From assembly GCF_001693735.1 (NCBI RefSeq), contig NZ_LWDV01000009.1, positions 555,753 through 619,752 on the forward strand: a stretch of DNA of 64,000 nucleotides, written 5' to 3'. Source of the DNA: Orenia metallireducens (GTDB taxonomy: Bacteria > Bacillota > Halanaerobiia > Halobacteroidales > Halobacteroidaceae). Below, one piece after another: positions 37,259-46,940 of the stretch (its first letter is position 1; each line of letters begins with the position of its first letter). The translations under genes were made by a program, and so were the position numbers. Under the pieces are notes generated by a model. The model worked only from the letters and a program-made list of their open reading frames with translations, ran no database searches and was not told where the DNA came from.

Positions 37259-38624
37259 TGAATTATCTCTTATTAGAGATTATATATTGTTATTCATTAG
37301 GAGGATTTTTTTATGGATTTAAATAAGATAGTTTCAATCTCTTATTAGAGATTATATATTGTTATTCGTACTCTTCATCGTTAACTAAAGTAACTTCGAT
37401 TGATGTTTCAATCTCTTATTAGAGATTATATATTGTTATTCGTATTACCTTTCTTATCAGTTTCAGTATAAGTATTATTGTTTCAATCTCTTATTAGAGA
37501 TTATATATTGTTATTCTTAGCTATAGTTTTGTGTTTAGTTTTATTAGCTGGGTTTCAATCTCTTATTAGAGATTATATATTGTTATTCCTAACAGCAAAG
37601 AGGTAGAAATTATAATTAGCACATTGAGTTTCAATCTCTTATTAGAGATTATATATTGTTATTCTTATCCCTCCCTTCTCTATTCATATCCAACTTCTAC
37701 TGTTTCAATCTCTTATTAGAGATTATATATTGTTATTCACAAATGCCTTTATCGTAATGATAAGCTCTATATTGGTTTCAATCTCTTATTAGAGATTATA
37801 TATTGTTATTCTCAATTAGGAGTTAGTATAGGTTTAAGTTTAAGGGGTTTCAATCTCTTATTAGAGATTATATATTGTTATTCCTAAAGTGTCTAATTCC
37901 AGCTAATGAAGTAACAAACAGTTTCAATCTCTTATTAGAGATTATATATTGTTATTCCTAGAGAATAGCCTTCTCCATTACCTCTATCTAGTGTTTCAAT
38001 CTCTTATTAGAGATTATATATTGTTATTCAGATACTGCTTCTTTTTATATTTTATGAAGGGAGGAGTTTCAATCTCTTATTAGAGATTATATATTGTTAT
38101 TCGCGTAAGAACGAGAGTGCTACCTGCTGGAACATCTTGCTGGTTTCAATCTCTTATTAGAGATTATATATTGTTATTCTTGTTCAACGTGCTATAAACG
38201 AAGGTATAGAACCTGAGTTTCAATCTCTTATTAGAGATTATATATTGTTATTCCTATTGGGTAAAATTGAAGTGAAAGAAGAAGATGTAGGTTTCAATCT
38301 CTTATTAGAGATTATATATTGTTATTCGTTGGCTTTGAGTCTTATTAGATCATTGAGTTGTACAGTTTCAATCTCTTATTAGAGATTATATATTGTTATT
38401 CTCTTGAATCGCTTGCGATTGAAATCGGATAATTATTGTTTCAATCTCTTATTAGAGATTATATATTGTTATTCACTATTCCAATCTTAAGACTAGTTAT
38501 ATCATTAATACCTGTTTCAATCTCTTATTAGAGATTATATATTGTTATTCTCGGAATTTGCCTTTGAGGAGGTCGAGAATCTCTCTAGTTTCAATCTCTT
38601 ATTAGAGATTATATATTGTTATTC
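37259..38624 (-). CRISPR. CRISPR array 2, 19 repeats, 18 spacers
   Basis: Repeats of 37 bases start at 37259, 37331, 37405, 37480, 37552, 37628, 37702, 37775, 37847, 37921, 37993, 38066, 38143, 38217, 38291, 38365, 38438, 38514 and 38588. All carry CTCTTATTAGAG where arrays 1 and 3 have CTCTTACTAGAG. The leftmost repeat is degenerate at its first six bases, placing the leader at right. Spacers are about 35-40 bases. The array lies between the I-D and III-B operons. Confidence 0.98.
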
Positions 38625-38850
38625 TGTACCCCAGCTCAGCCCCTATCACTCCAAGGCTCAAATCGACATTTGCGACGACCTAGAGCAGAGATTCCAACTT
38701 TCAAAATTTCTGATTAAAGAAGCTAAAAATCAAAATCAGATTAAATCTCAAATACTAAGTTGTTCTCTTTATTACTCTTGGATACTCTGTTTCCGACAAC
38801 CTCCTAGTATTTGAGGTGCAACAACAGGTCGTCGCAAGATAGAGCAAAAA
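38625..38850 (-). promoter_or_regulatory. Leader of CRISPR array 2
   Basis: Nearly identical to the array 3 leader over about 210 bases. Contains CGACGACCT (38673-38681) and AGGTCGTCG (38826-38834), plus a nested 11-bp inverted repeat CTCAAATACTA (38747-38757) with TAGTATTTGAG (38805-38815). Homology stops soon after AGGTCGTCG, where a different hairpin (AAGATAGAG 38836-38844 with CTCTATCTT 38857-38865) begins. Confidence 0.9.
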
Positions 38851-38944
38851 ATTTAACTCTATCTTTAATAATTCTAAATTAATTCTTTGATTCCTTCACT
38901 TAATTTAAATTTTCAAAAATAATTACTACTTTATTATTCACCTA

Positions 38945-39874
38945 TTAGGTTGCTCTTATAAATTCATCAAGAATAGCCTCAACATTATCCTCTTTATTAT
39001 CTATTAAAATTTCTCCTCCTAGTTTAACATAATATCCAAATTGATAGCCCTCATCTAAATTTTCCATAACCTTAAAGATAACTTTTGATGCAAACCTATC
39101 CTTGTTATTTTCATATTCTTCAATTGGAAGCCCAAAACCCACCAATTCACCTTTATTAGATTTTTTACTTTGTCTAAACTCTTTATATTTTTTGCCTATT
39201 TTACTTAAAATTTTATTCTTATCATTATGTTCGAATTTTATTAAATCACCAGTTACCAAATTTGATATAACCTTAGTTAATTTACTTTCACCTCTAATCT
39301 TATCATAAACTTTTTTTACCTTTTCAAATGTGTAAGGATAATCAAATAGGTTCTTAATCTCTTCTATCTTTGTTATACATTCCTTTACAACAAAGTTCCC
39401 TCCACCTTTTCTACTTCTAGCACCCATTCCACCAAAAAGCATTAATGCTCGAAAAGCCCTAATTGCTTCAACTAATCTCTCTCTATCTCTTGATATAAAG
39501 GTTAAATCAAACTCTATACCAGCCTTATAATAATTATCTGGAGAGTCTTTAGTAGTCATAAAATAGAATAAATATTTATTCTTCTTTAGATATTTAGTCT
39601 TTTTTATATCTTTTTCTTTAGCTTTATTTTTGACCAACAACTTAAAAGAAGATTTTATCTGTTTTATTTCCCCGTTTTTATTATAAGAACCTCCAAAAAT
39701 ATTACATTCTGCTTCTTTCAAATCTATAAGATTATCATATTCTTGGCAGTTTATTGCTCTCCACCAAAATCTCAGCAATCCTTTTATTGAATCAGCTCTA
39801 ATCTCTAATTTATTATCTGCTCCATACATAAATAATGGAGTTAGTGTTTCACAAGATAACCTAACTTTATACAT
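38945..39874 (-). CDS. cmr1: Type III-B effector subunit Cmr1
   Basis: A 309-residue RAMP protein beginning MYKVRLSCETLTPLFMYGA, with EIRADSIKGLLRFWWRA (about 24-40) and a glycine-rich GGMGARSRKGGGNF loop (about 145-160), both Cmr1 signatures. Cmr1 caps the 3' end of the crRNA in the Cmr complex. It starts within the cmr6 stop (TAATG) and is the last gene of the cmr operon. Confidence 0.93.
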   Translation of the reverse strand: MYKVRLSCETLTPLFMYGADNKLEIRADSIKGLLRFWWRAINCQEYDNLIDLKEAECNIFGGSYNKNGEIKQIKSSFKLLVKNKAKEKDIKKTKYLKKNKYLFYFMTTKDSPDNYYKAGIEFDLTFISRDRERLVEAIRAFRALMLFGGMGARSRKGGGNFVVKECITKIEEIKNLFDYPYTFEKVKKVYDKIRGESKLTKVISNLVTGDLIKFEHNDKNKILSKIGKKYKEFRQSKKSNKGELVGFGLPIEEYENNKDRFASKVIFKVMENLDEGYQFGYYVKLGGEILIDNKEDNVEAILDEFIRAT

Positions 39875-40872
39875 TAACTTTCACCTCTATTAATATTCTG
39901 TATTGATTTTTTCAAATTTTCTACTTGCATAAAACCATACCCTAAAGAGGTCTTAGCACCAATTCCCACATACTCAAATGCTTCTATAAAATACTTTTCT
40001 ATATAAGTTCTAATCTCCTTATTAGTATTCTTTTTAATTCCAATATAAACTTTAAAGGTTGCATCCTTTACAACTAAAAAATTTATAGGATTAGGTTGCA
40101 TATCATCAGTTGGAGCTTCATTCTCTTCTCCATAATAATCTCCATAATGTGGGGTCACTACATCCTTTTCAATCTTATATTTATCTTTAGGAAAGGCATC
40201 GAAGAAAATAAGATTCCCTTGATTTTTATCAGGATTTTTTTGATTGTCATCCTTCTTTTTAGAAGCACCAAATATGTATCTAAAATTATCATTCTCAAAA
40301 GCCTTTTCCTCTAAAGTTTTCTTCTTTTCATCATCGCTTTTTTCATCTTTATTATCTACTTCCTTTTCATCTTGATTCTCACTAAATTCTTTTAGAAGAA
40401 TATAATTTCTAATTACACCCTTGATAGCTTGTCCTGGAATATATGGAATACCATAAATGTGATGCAATAAGATTGATGTTTCAAAGACTGAGGTCGTGCC
40501 TAAGCCAATCACCAGCTTATCCAATACTTTAAATTCTAACTCTAAAAAATCATGAGTTTTTGTCCATTCTTTCTTTATCACTTCCATCTCTTCTTCCTGC
40601 TTCTTCATTATTTCCTTTTCAATCTCACGTACCTCTAATTTCTTAGGCAAATAATTAATATTACAGAATTTATTTATTCTCAATAATTTATTAATCACTT
40701 TATCTTGTTGTTTAGGAGCTATATCACGTAACTCCTTATATAAGTGATTTTCAATAATTTCACATCTACCTTTCTCATCCTTTTGCACAAAGATATATTT
40801 ACCTTCTCTTATCTGTTTGCTTCTCTTTTCATCATTTTTAGTAGCTTTTTTTAACTCATAATCACTCTTCAT
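39874..40872 (-). CDS. cmr6: Type III-B effector subunit Cmr6
   Basis: A 332-residue RAMP protein. An N-terminal tail ending GKYIFVQKDEKGRC leads to a RAMP core with IYGIPYIPGQAIKGVIRNYI (about 148-167) and GAKTSLGYGFMQV near the C-terminus, the Cmr6 pattern. A lysine/aspartate-rich low-complexity insert lies in the middle (about 172-215). Backbone subunit beside Cmr1. It overlaps cmr5 by 11 bases and cmr1 by one. Confidence 0.92.
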   Translation of the reverse strand: MKSDYELKKATKNDEKRSKQIREGKYIFVQKDEKGRCEIIENHLYKELRDIAPKQQDKVINKLLRINKFCNINYLPKKLEVREIEKEIMKKQEEEMEVIKKEWTKTHDFLELEFKVLDKLVIGLGTTSVFETSILLHHIYGIPYIPGQAIKGVIRNYILLKEFSENQDEKEVDNKDEKSDDEKKKTLEEKAFENDNFRYIFGASKKKDDNQKNPDKNQGNLIFFDAFPKDKYKIEKDVVTPHYGDYYGEENEAPTDDMQPNPINFLVVKDATFKVYIGIKKNTNKEIRTYIEKYFIEAFEYVGIGAKTSLGYGFMQVENLKKSIQNINRGES

Positions 40873-41281
40873 CAGCTATCATCCCATCTGCCAACCTAGC
40901 TAACCAAATAGATAATTTTAAACTTTCTTTGGTATATAGTTTATAATTCTTAGAACTTAATTGAGTTACTTTTTCAAGAGCCTTCTGATTTGCTGTGCTC
41001 ATTTCTTCATCTTCATAATCAATCTCTTTAGTAACTAATGAACCATCTAATCTAGATGTCTTCTCCCACCATTTTACTAAATGCTTGATTAATTGCTTAT
41101 GTTCATCTTTATTTTTCGAATGTAAAAAAACTAGTGTTTGAATCAAACCATTTTTGAGAATCATCTGACCTAGCTTTTTAGCTATTGTCTTATACTTAGC
41201 TTTATACTTTTTATCACTTATTTCAGTTATACACTTATATGAATAAGCTGAAATCTGTAAACTGACATTCTTATTCTCCAT
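40862..41281 (-). CDS. cmr5: Type III-B small subunit Cmr5
   Basis: A 139-residue, mostly helical protein (MENKNVSLQISAYSYKCITE) with the length and helix pattern of Cmr5, including KTIAKKLGQMILKNGLIQTL. It forms the inner filament of the complex. An earlier GTG start is possible but the ATG at 41281, overlapping the cmr4 stop by 11 bases, fits better. The position between cmr4 and cmr6 supports the call. Confidence 0.9.
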   Translation of the reverse strand: MENKNVSLQISAYSYKCITEISDKKYKAKYKTIAKKLGQMILKNGLIQTLVFLHSKNKDEHKQLIKHLVKWWEKTSRLDGSLVTKEIDYEDEEMSTANQKALEKVTQLSSKNYKLYTKESLKLSIWLARLADGMIADEE

Positions 41282-42218
41282 TTTGACCACCACCCTGTTC
41301 AGCGACACCTAACCTCTTTACTAATCCTTTACCAATTGTCTTATTCCCACCAACTTGAAATACATTAGCAATGTTACTTTGATAATATTCTATTGCTTCT
41401 TCTCCATTGTTCTTTTTTATATTCTTTTCTGGGTTGTCTTCTTTAAACTTAGGAGAGCCTAAGACCATATAATACATAATACTTTCACTTGGTAGATACT
41501 CCTCTGTAAATAACCCCGTATTTTCAGCTACCCCTGTTTCAGGGTCGATCTTATTTCTAGTAATCATTTCAGTGTACATAGTTACTAAATCCTTAAAATC
41601 TTCATCAGAAACAATAATTGTATTATTTTCATTAAGAATTTCTTTTAATCCTTCTTCTGTTATTACATCTGCAAAATTTAAATTTGAATTTGAATGTTTT
41701 TCAAAGATATATTCTTCTAATATAATCTTATCTTTGTTATTATTAAAAGCAATATATTCTCCTTCGCCTAGCTTACCTCTATAATTAAAACTACCTCCAT
41801 TACCAACTTCCTCATGCCATCTCTTTAAGATATACGGACACGTAACATAATAAAATAGACGATCTACTGCTTTGACTGGAAAGAATAGTAACTTAGCATC
41901 GGTAAAAGCCAGTCTGCTTGCTCCCTTTTCATCATTATTATTGCTATTTTTATCATCATCTTCATAACCTAACATCTCATAAAATTCATTAAATTTTCGA
42001 CTATTTTTTATATCTTCCTCTGCTTCTTTACTATAATCTCTTATCTTATTATAGATATGAAATTTAATTGCTCCTTTCAAGCTTGACCCTTCTATCTTAG
42101 GAAAACCTGTGTGAGTTTCCCTTTGAATAGGCATATCAACTATTCCCAAATCTTGTCCAGTTCCTGCATGGACTGGTGATATTGCTTTTATGTATTCTAC
42201 CTTTTTATGATTAAACAT
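41271..42218 (-). CDS. cmr4: Type III-B backbone RNase subunit Cmr4
   Basis: A 315-residue Cas7-family protein with SPVHAGTGQDLGIVDMPIQRE near 14-34 (written as SPVHAGTG, then VDMPIQRE) and TGFPKIEGSSLKGAIKFH. The aspartate at 28 matches the catalytic Asp of Cmr4 (Asp26 in Pyrococcus), so target-RNA cutting should be intact. C-terminal VGGNKTIGKGLVKR is also typical. Starts within the stop of the CARF-nuclease gene (TAATG). Confidence 0.94.
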   Translation of the reverse strand: MFNHKKVEYIKAISPVHAGTGQDLGIVDMPIQRETHTGFPKIEGSSLKGAIKFHIYNKIRDYSKEAEEDIKNSRKFNEFYEMLGYEDDDKNSNNNDEKGASRLAFTDAKLLFFPVKAVDRLFYYVTCPYILKRWHEEVGNGGSFNYRGKLGEGEYIAFNNNKDKIILEEYIFEKHSNSNLNFADVITEEGLKEILNENNTIIVSDEDFKDLVTMYTEMITRNKIDPETGVAENTGLFTEEYLPSESIMYYMVLGSPKFKEDNPEKNIKKNNGEEAIEYYQSNIANVFQVGGNKTIGKGLVKRLGVAEQGGGQNGE

Positions 42219-43576
42219 TAGTTAGCACCTTCCTCTTTATACTTTTTCATTAAAGTTTCAAATCCATCTTCAATATTATCAACCGCCCATGTTTCTAATT
42301 CAGCTCTATTAGCTGAACGATATGCACTTAAACAAGTAGATAATCTTTTCTCTTCAATATTTCCTGACTCTTTTCTTTCTTCTTCAAATAAAGGAGTTAA
42401 GAATATCGGAGCACCAAAGACTCCTGCTAAACGATAAGTAGTATATTTATGGCTTTTGGCATTGTCGCTTGACATTCCACCAGATTTACATTCAAAGATA
42501 ATTATCTGTCCCGTTGCAGTCAATAAAATAATATCCAGTTCATCAACTTGCTTATCAGAACTATCATCATCTTTTGTTGCTCCATCAAACTTTACTCTAC
42601 AGTTCATCCGCATATCTACAATATTGTAATCTCCATTCTTTATAACCTTTAACAACTTATACCCTACTATCATTTCAAAGATAGTTCCTGCTGGGTAGGA
42701 GCCATTTATAATTTCATACTTTTTCTTTTCAACTTCTTCTCCATCTTTTTTTACTTTTTCAATTTTATATTCAGTCAAATATTCAACTTGCTCTTCCTTT
42801 AAATGTTCCATCCTAGCTAATTCATTAAAAATCTCTACTAAATATTCTTTTCTTCCTTCTGATTTTAACTCTCCTTTATTTGACTCAATTAAATGATCTC
42901 TTAAATTCAAGTCATTGCCATTAACTTCAAATATTAAATCATTGTCAACAATCAAATCATATAGCTTTAAAAATATATCACACTCTTTTTGATTATGCTC
43001 TTTTATTAAATTTTCTTCATCAACATCAAAGTTCTCAAAACCAACCAACTTAAAAGCCGTTTCTAAATTTAACTTTTCGTCTTTATAATCTTCAATACCA
43101 CAAAGACCATTTATATCTTGAATTAATAACTTTTCAGAATTTCCTTCAATATATAACATTCTATCCTTCTCACGCTTATTTTCTAAAATGAATTTTTGAA
43201 TAGCTAAGGCAATCGTTCGCTGTCCACCTGTAATATTCCAATATACAATTTTATCTTTATCATTCAAAATTTCAAAAAAATCATTTTCTACTCTAAAACT
43301 TTCTTCTATATCTGCAATACTTATTAATTCCTGAAATTCTAATTCAATATCTATTTTTTCATATTCATATTTCAACTTCTCTTTATTGTCTTTGATAGTT
43401 TCTTTAAGATAATCATCCCACTCTTTATTCTTTATATTTATACCAGTATCATCATCTTCTTTAAGTGTGATATTAACAATAGTTTCTGGCTGATACTTCT
43501 TTATCATCAGATAATTTGTAATCTGGTTCAAAGTTGAACATATCACTAATACATTTACTTGTTCTTTATTATTCAT
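42218..43576 (-). CDS. CARF-domain nuclease of the Card1/Can2 (DUF1887) type
   Basis: A 452-residue protein. The N-terminal CARF domain has the Rossmann start VNVLVICSTLNQITNYL (7-23) and the ligand loop NITGGQRTIALAI (114-126). The C-terminal PD-(D/E)XK nuclease has Glu301 (FEMIVGYKLLK), Asp348 (ELDIILL) and Glu362-Cys-Lys364 (FECKSGG), followed by YTTYRLAGVFGAPIFL. Card1/Can2 proteins bind cyclic oligoadenylate (cA4 in studied cases) and cut single-stranded DNA and RNA or nick DNA. It lies inside the cmr operon between cmr3 and cmr4, so it is made together with the Cas10 that would synthesise its signal. Confidence 0.88.
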   Translation of the reverse strand: MNNKEQVNVLVICSTLNQITNYLMIKKYQPETIVNITLKEDDDTGINIKNKEWDDYLKETIKDNKEKLKYEYEKIDIELEFQELISIADIEESFRVENDFFEILNDKDKIVYWNITGGQRTIALAIQKFILENKREKDRMLYIEGNSEKLLIQDINGLCGIEDYKDEKLNLETAFKLVGFENFDVDEENLIKEHNQKECDIFLKLYDLIVDNDLIFEVNGNDLNLRDHLIESNKGELKSEGRKEYLVEIFNELARMEHLKEEQVEYLTEYKIEKVKKDGEEVEKKKYEIINGSYPAGTIFEMIVGYKLLKVIKNGDYNIVDMRMNCRVKFDGATKDDDSSDKQVDELDIILLTATGQIIIFECKSGGMSSDNAKSHKYTTYRLAGVFGAPIFLTPLFEEERKESGNIEEKRLSTCLSAYRSANRAELETWAVDNIEDGFETLMKKYKEEGAN

Positions 43577-43590
43577 CTTTAATAACCTCC

Positions 43591-44709
43591 TTAAATAATA
43601 ATATACTTTCCTGCTCCTGATTTATCTCTAGCTTTTAAGCTATCATCCAATAGTTCTTTAATAACATCTTTTTTATTAATTTTCTCCTCATTAATCTTTT
43701 CTTCAATCTTTTGTTGATTAATTTTAAGTAGTAAAATAGTTCCTGCTGAATAACCCTTATACATAATCTTAGCTTGAGAATCTTTCATGTCATAGCCACC
43801 GATATATATTGCTTTACTATTTGACAGACCTACAATTTCTAAACTATCATTCTCACTAAATACCTCTTTAATATTCTCTTCAAAATAAACTTCCTGCAAA
43901 AAAAGAACCTTAATTAAGTCATCCTTTATCTTAAAGTCACCCTCTTTAAAATCTTTAAATTTATATACATTTTCTTCTGCTAATGTTTTATATCTACAAA
44001 CCTTATTCTCGCCACCCAACTTAAGATATCCTTCTTCCAAAGGTCTGATTTCACTTTTATATTGTCTTTCTTTTTCTGAGTTAATCTCATATTCAACTAC
44101 ATAACTCCATTTCTTATCTTTAAACTCCGTCTGTTCAATTGAATAAAGATGACTCTCTTCAACAGTACCTATTTCTTTATTTAGCTTTATTCCTACCTTA
44201 TCATTTTTGACAAATATTTCATCCCTAGATTTTAATATAATATTAGGAAGAGTTCTTCTTTTATACTTTCGTAAAAAATCATTAACTGATATATAATAAT
44301 CATCTACTCGCTCATAGTCACCTTTAGGAGCAACTAAAAGATACTTAAAAGCAAAATTGGAAAAGTTAGATTTAATATTTAATCTCTCAAATTTTCCTTT
44401 TTTAACCTTTCCCACTCTTTTATCTTCATTAATAAACAAGTCTAAGGGTGCTTTTATATATAACCTCTTATTATCATACAAAAACACATTCTTAATTGAT
44501 AATATCTTTTTGTGGTCATATTTCCCCTTATTGAAAAATTCATTACGAAAATTATCATTCTCTGTTAACAAAGCAGTAAATATTGCTCCAAAGATAGTTG
44601 AATTATAAGGAGTATCCATCGACTCAATATGATTATTAACTGTGGTATCAAAAGGGTCTCCTTTTCTAAAGAAGGTATTATCAACTGCTTTTAGCTGTAC
44701 TAATGGCAT
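43591..44709 (-). CDS. cmr3: Type III-B effector subunit Cmr3
   Basis: A 372-residue Cas5-like protein. The N-terminus LKAVDNTFFRKGDPFDTT (about 7-24) and NSTIFGAIFTALL are the Cmr3 pattern; GYSAGTILLLKI is near the C-terminus. It holds the crRNA 5' handle beside Cas10. The ATG has AAGGAGGAAG upstream and overlaps the end of cmr2 by 29 bases. Confidence 0.9.
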   Translation of the reverse strand: MPLVQLKAVDNTFFRKGDPFDTTVNNHIESMDTPYNSTIFGAIFTALLTENDNFRNEFFNKGKYDHKKILSIKNVFLYDNKRLYIKAPLDLFINEDKRVGKVKKGKFERLNIKSNFSNFAFKYLLVAPKGDYERVDDYYISVNDFLRKYKRRTLPNIILKSRDEIFVKNDKVGIKLNKEIGTVEESHLYSIEQTEFKDKKWSYVVEYEINSEKERQYKSEIRPLEEGYLKLGGENKVCRYKTLAEENVYKFKDFKEGDFKIKDDLIKVLFLQEVYFEENIKEVFSENDSLEIVGLSNSKAIYIGGYDMKDSQAKIMYKGYSAGTILLLKINQQKIEEKINEEKINKKDVIKELLDDSLKARDKSGAGKYIII

Positions 44710-46600
44710 TATCTTCCTCCTTTTTATGAAGATTGTATTTCAATAATTTATCGATAGTATTCAGTATATTAATATAATTTTCATAATCTATATTATGATG
44801 ATTTGAACTAATCTCTGTTATTTGCTTACTAAAGAAGAGATAATTATTATCTATAATCTCATTTAAGATTTCAGTCTTTACTTTTTGCTCTCCTTCTTTC
44901 TCTTTCTCAACTTCCTTATTCAAATTATTAAGACTACGTTTTATAAGTCTTGAAGATTCTGCTTTAAATACTCTCTGTAACATCTCTATTTCATCTATAG
45001 TCAACTTAACAAAATCAAAACTATTAAATTCCTGCTCAATATTTCTCATAAAAGCTACTGAATTACCTTTATCCTCCAAGGAATCTTTCAAAAAATAATA
45101 AAACAGACTAAATTTATCAAAATTATTATTTTTCAAATAACATCTAACTATCTTATTTACATTAATCATATTATTAAAGACTATCCCATCTTTGCTATGT
45201 GCGATATCGTCATAACGTTTTTTTACTAATTCCAATGCTTCCCTTGTTCTTTTAATAACCAGTGATAGAGGGATTTTGACTTCTGCTAGGGTAACGCAGA
45301 TAGAATAGGTTAATTTATCAAATTGATTGTTATTGGATTTTAATTCTTTAAAAATATCTCTAACTTCAGCTACTGCTTTAAAGATATACTCTACTGGTAG
45401 AAAAGCTAAAAAATCATCTCCACCTGCATAGACCACATGACCTTTGAAATCATCATTAAAATACTCTTTAATTCTTTTACTAAAATCAATAATCAATTCT
45501 GATAATTCTTGTTGCTTCTCCTTTAAGCCCCCAGTTTCAAAATAATTACCACTCATCCAATCTCCCAAATTATCAATATCTAATTGGATTAGAGCATATT
45601 GTCTTGGAGGAACTACCCCTTCAGCCTTCTTATTCTGCAAAATCTCTGATAACTTATCAATATTGTTGATAACTTCTTGCTTCTCTTCTGCTTGAATCTT
45701 CTCATCTTCTAACACTTCTTTTAAAGTATGTAAATTCTCTAGATAATAATATCTTCCATCTATAATCTCATCTTTTATCTTACCATCCAAATCTTCCAAT
45801 AATCCTTCTATCTCTTCTCTATCCTTCTCTTCCATCTCTTGTATATATATAGTAGTTGCAATGTTATATGTAGAAGGAACATCATTTTCATTATCTTTAA
45901 CCCTTTTATAAAAACAGATATCACACAATGACTCATCCTTTTTTAATAGATGTCCTTCTTCTTTTACTAAATTGGTATATTGTAACTTATCAACCATCTC
46001 TTTATCCCTAGAATATCTAATGGTATACTCGCCACAGATAGAACATTTCTCTAAACCTGCTCTATCTTTACTGGGATTATTGAGTAATCCTTCTAATACT
46101 TGTAATTGTTCAAACTCATAAGTATTCTTCATATTATTTATTGTATTTTTAATCTCTGAATAATCTTTCTTGTAATCTTCTAGATTTTTCATAGCAATAT
46201 TAACCTTAAAATGATTTTTAAAAAAGGTTTCTACATCCTGTTGAAAGGTCTTTATACATTGTATATATCCCTTCCGTAATAAATCAACTATCCTCTTCTT
46301 ATATTCATTACTCATCTGCTTATAAGCATTTTCTTCAATTTCATTAATCAGTTTATCAGCCTTCTCTGCTTTAAAGGTTAGTATAGCATAATTTGAATAA
46401 TCTGTATCTCTATCGTCTTTAATTTTGATTCTAGGATAAATCATCTCCAAATCCTCTGTATTCTCGTCAAGTTTTTTAATCAAATTCTTCATCATATCTG
46501 ATATAATCTTGCTACTATTGGATAAATCCTTAGTTTTTCTTGATTTTATAATATAATCCTGCACAGACTTAATGTTAGCTCCAAGTATATACCTCATCAT
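44681..46600 (-). CDS. cmr2: Cas10/Cmr2 of type III-B, HD nuclease absent, GGDD cyclase present
   Basis: A 639-residue Cas10. It begins directly with a Palm-like strand (YILGANIKSVQDYI), so the N-terminal HD DNase domain of full Cmr2 is missing. A zinc finger uses Cys186/Cys189 and Cys226/Cys229. The second Palm domain has QLDIDNLGDWMSG (339-351) and GGDD at 393-396 in VVYAGGDDFLAFLP, the cyclic-oligoadenylate synthase site. Thus signalling, not direct DNA cutting, should be its output. ATG at 46600 or the adjacent 46597; both follow AGGAG. First gene of the cmr operon. Confidence 0.93.
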   Translation of the reverse strand: MMRYILGANIKSVQDYIIKSRKTKDLSNSSKIISDMMKNLIKKLDENTEDLEMIYPRIKIKDDRDTDYSNYAILTFKAEKADKLINEIEENAYKQMSNEYKKRIVDLLRKGYIQCIKTFQQDVETFFKNHFKVNIAMKNLEDYKKDYSEIKNTINNMKNTYEFEQLQVLEGLLNNPSKDRAGLEKCSICGEYTIRYSRDKEMVDKLQYTNLVKEEGHLLKKDESLCDICFYKRVKDNENDVPSTYNIATTIYIQEMEEKDREEIEGLLEDLDGKIKDEIIDGRYYYLENLHTLKEVLEDEKIQAEEKQEVINNIDKLSEILQNKKAEGVVPPRQYALIQLDIDNLGDWMSGNYFETGGLKEKQQELSELIIDFSKRIKEYFNDDFKGHVVYAGGDDFLAFLPVEYIFKAVAEVRDIFKELKSNNNQFDKLTYSICVTLAEVKIPLSLVIKRTREALELVKKRYDDIAHSKDGIVFNNMINVNKIVRCYLKNNNFDKFSLFYYFLKDSLEDKGNSVAFMRNIEQEFNSFDFVKLTIDEIEMLQRVFKAESSRLIKRSLNNLNKEVEKEKEGEQKVKTEILNEIIDNNYLFFSKQITEISSNHHNIDYENYINILNTIDKLLKYNLHKKEEDNAISTAKSS

Positions 46601-46633
46601 TTCTCTCCTTCCATCTATTAACTTCTATAATCT

Positions 46634-46670
46634 GTTACTATCTCTAATTCAGAGATTAATCCTATTTATA
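46634..46670 (-). promoter_or_regulatory. CRISPR-repeat-like hairpin in the cmr operon leader
   Basis: On the minus strand TTAATCTCTGAATTAGAGAT is followed by AGTAAC (to 46634). The stem ATCTCT/AGAGAT and the tail ATAGTAAC closely resemble the CRISPR repeat stem AATCTCT/AGAGATT and handle ATTGAAAC (six of eight handle bases equal). A promoter-like TTGCTA (46691-46686) with TAAATA (46668-46663) at 17 bases places the hairpin at the very start of the transcript, about 35 bases before cmr2. It may be a Cas6 site or a Cas protein binding site. Confidence 0.5.
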
Positions 46671-46940
46671 TAATTGAGATATTTTTAGCAAGTACATCTT
46701 TACAATTCGTTATTAGGCTCTAATCTCCTTGTATTTTGTAGGAATTAATACTTTTTTATGAAATAATGTTATTTAAAAGAACAAAAGACTTTTGTATGCT
46801 AGATAAGTCATTAGATTAGTCCCCAATCCTATTCAAAACACTTTATTGAACTCTAATATATATAATTGTCTTGATAAATTAAAGAGTCCTACATTAATAT
46901 GTAGGACTTAAATTATAGTTTTAAATTATGAGATATCTTG
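46671..46940. other. Spacer between the cmr operon and CRISPR array 3
   Basis: Gene-free. It must hold the cmr promoter; the best candidate is TTGCTA at 46686-46691. On the minus strand A/T-rich wording near 46880-46910 (GTCCTACATATTAATGTAGG) forms a hairpin, AGTCCTACATTAATATGTAG-type, that probably ends the array 3 transcript. Confidence 0.45.

Noticed and set aside
38542-38814. 90-codon frame across the last spacer and leader of array 2
   Set aside because: No ribosome site and it reads repeat and leader DNA.
40754-40786. A ~23-base DNA match between cmr6 and the defence ATPase gene (both encode KDEKGRC)
   Set aside because: Short, in unrelated folds and without flanking similarity; probably coincidence.
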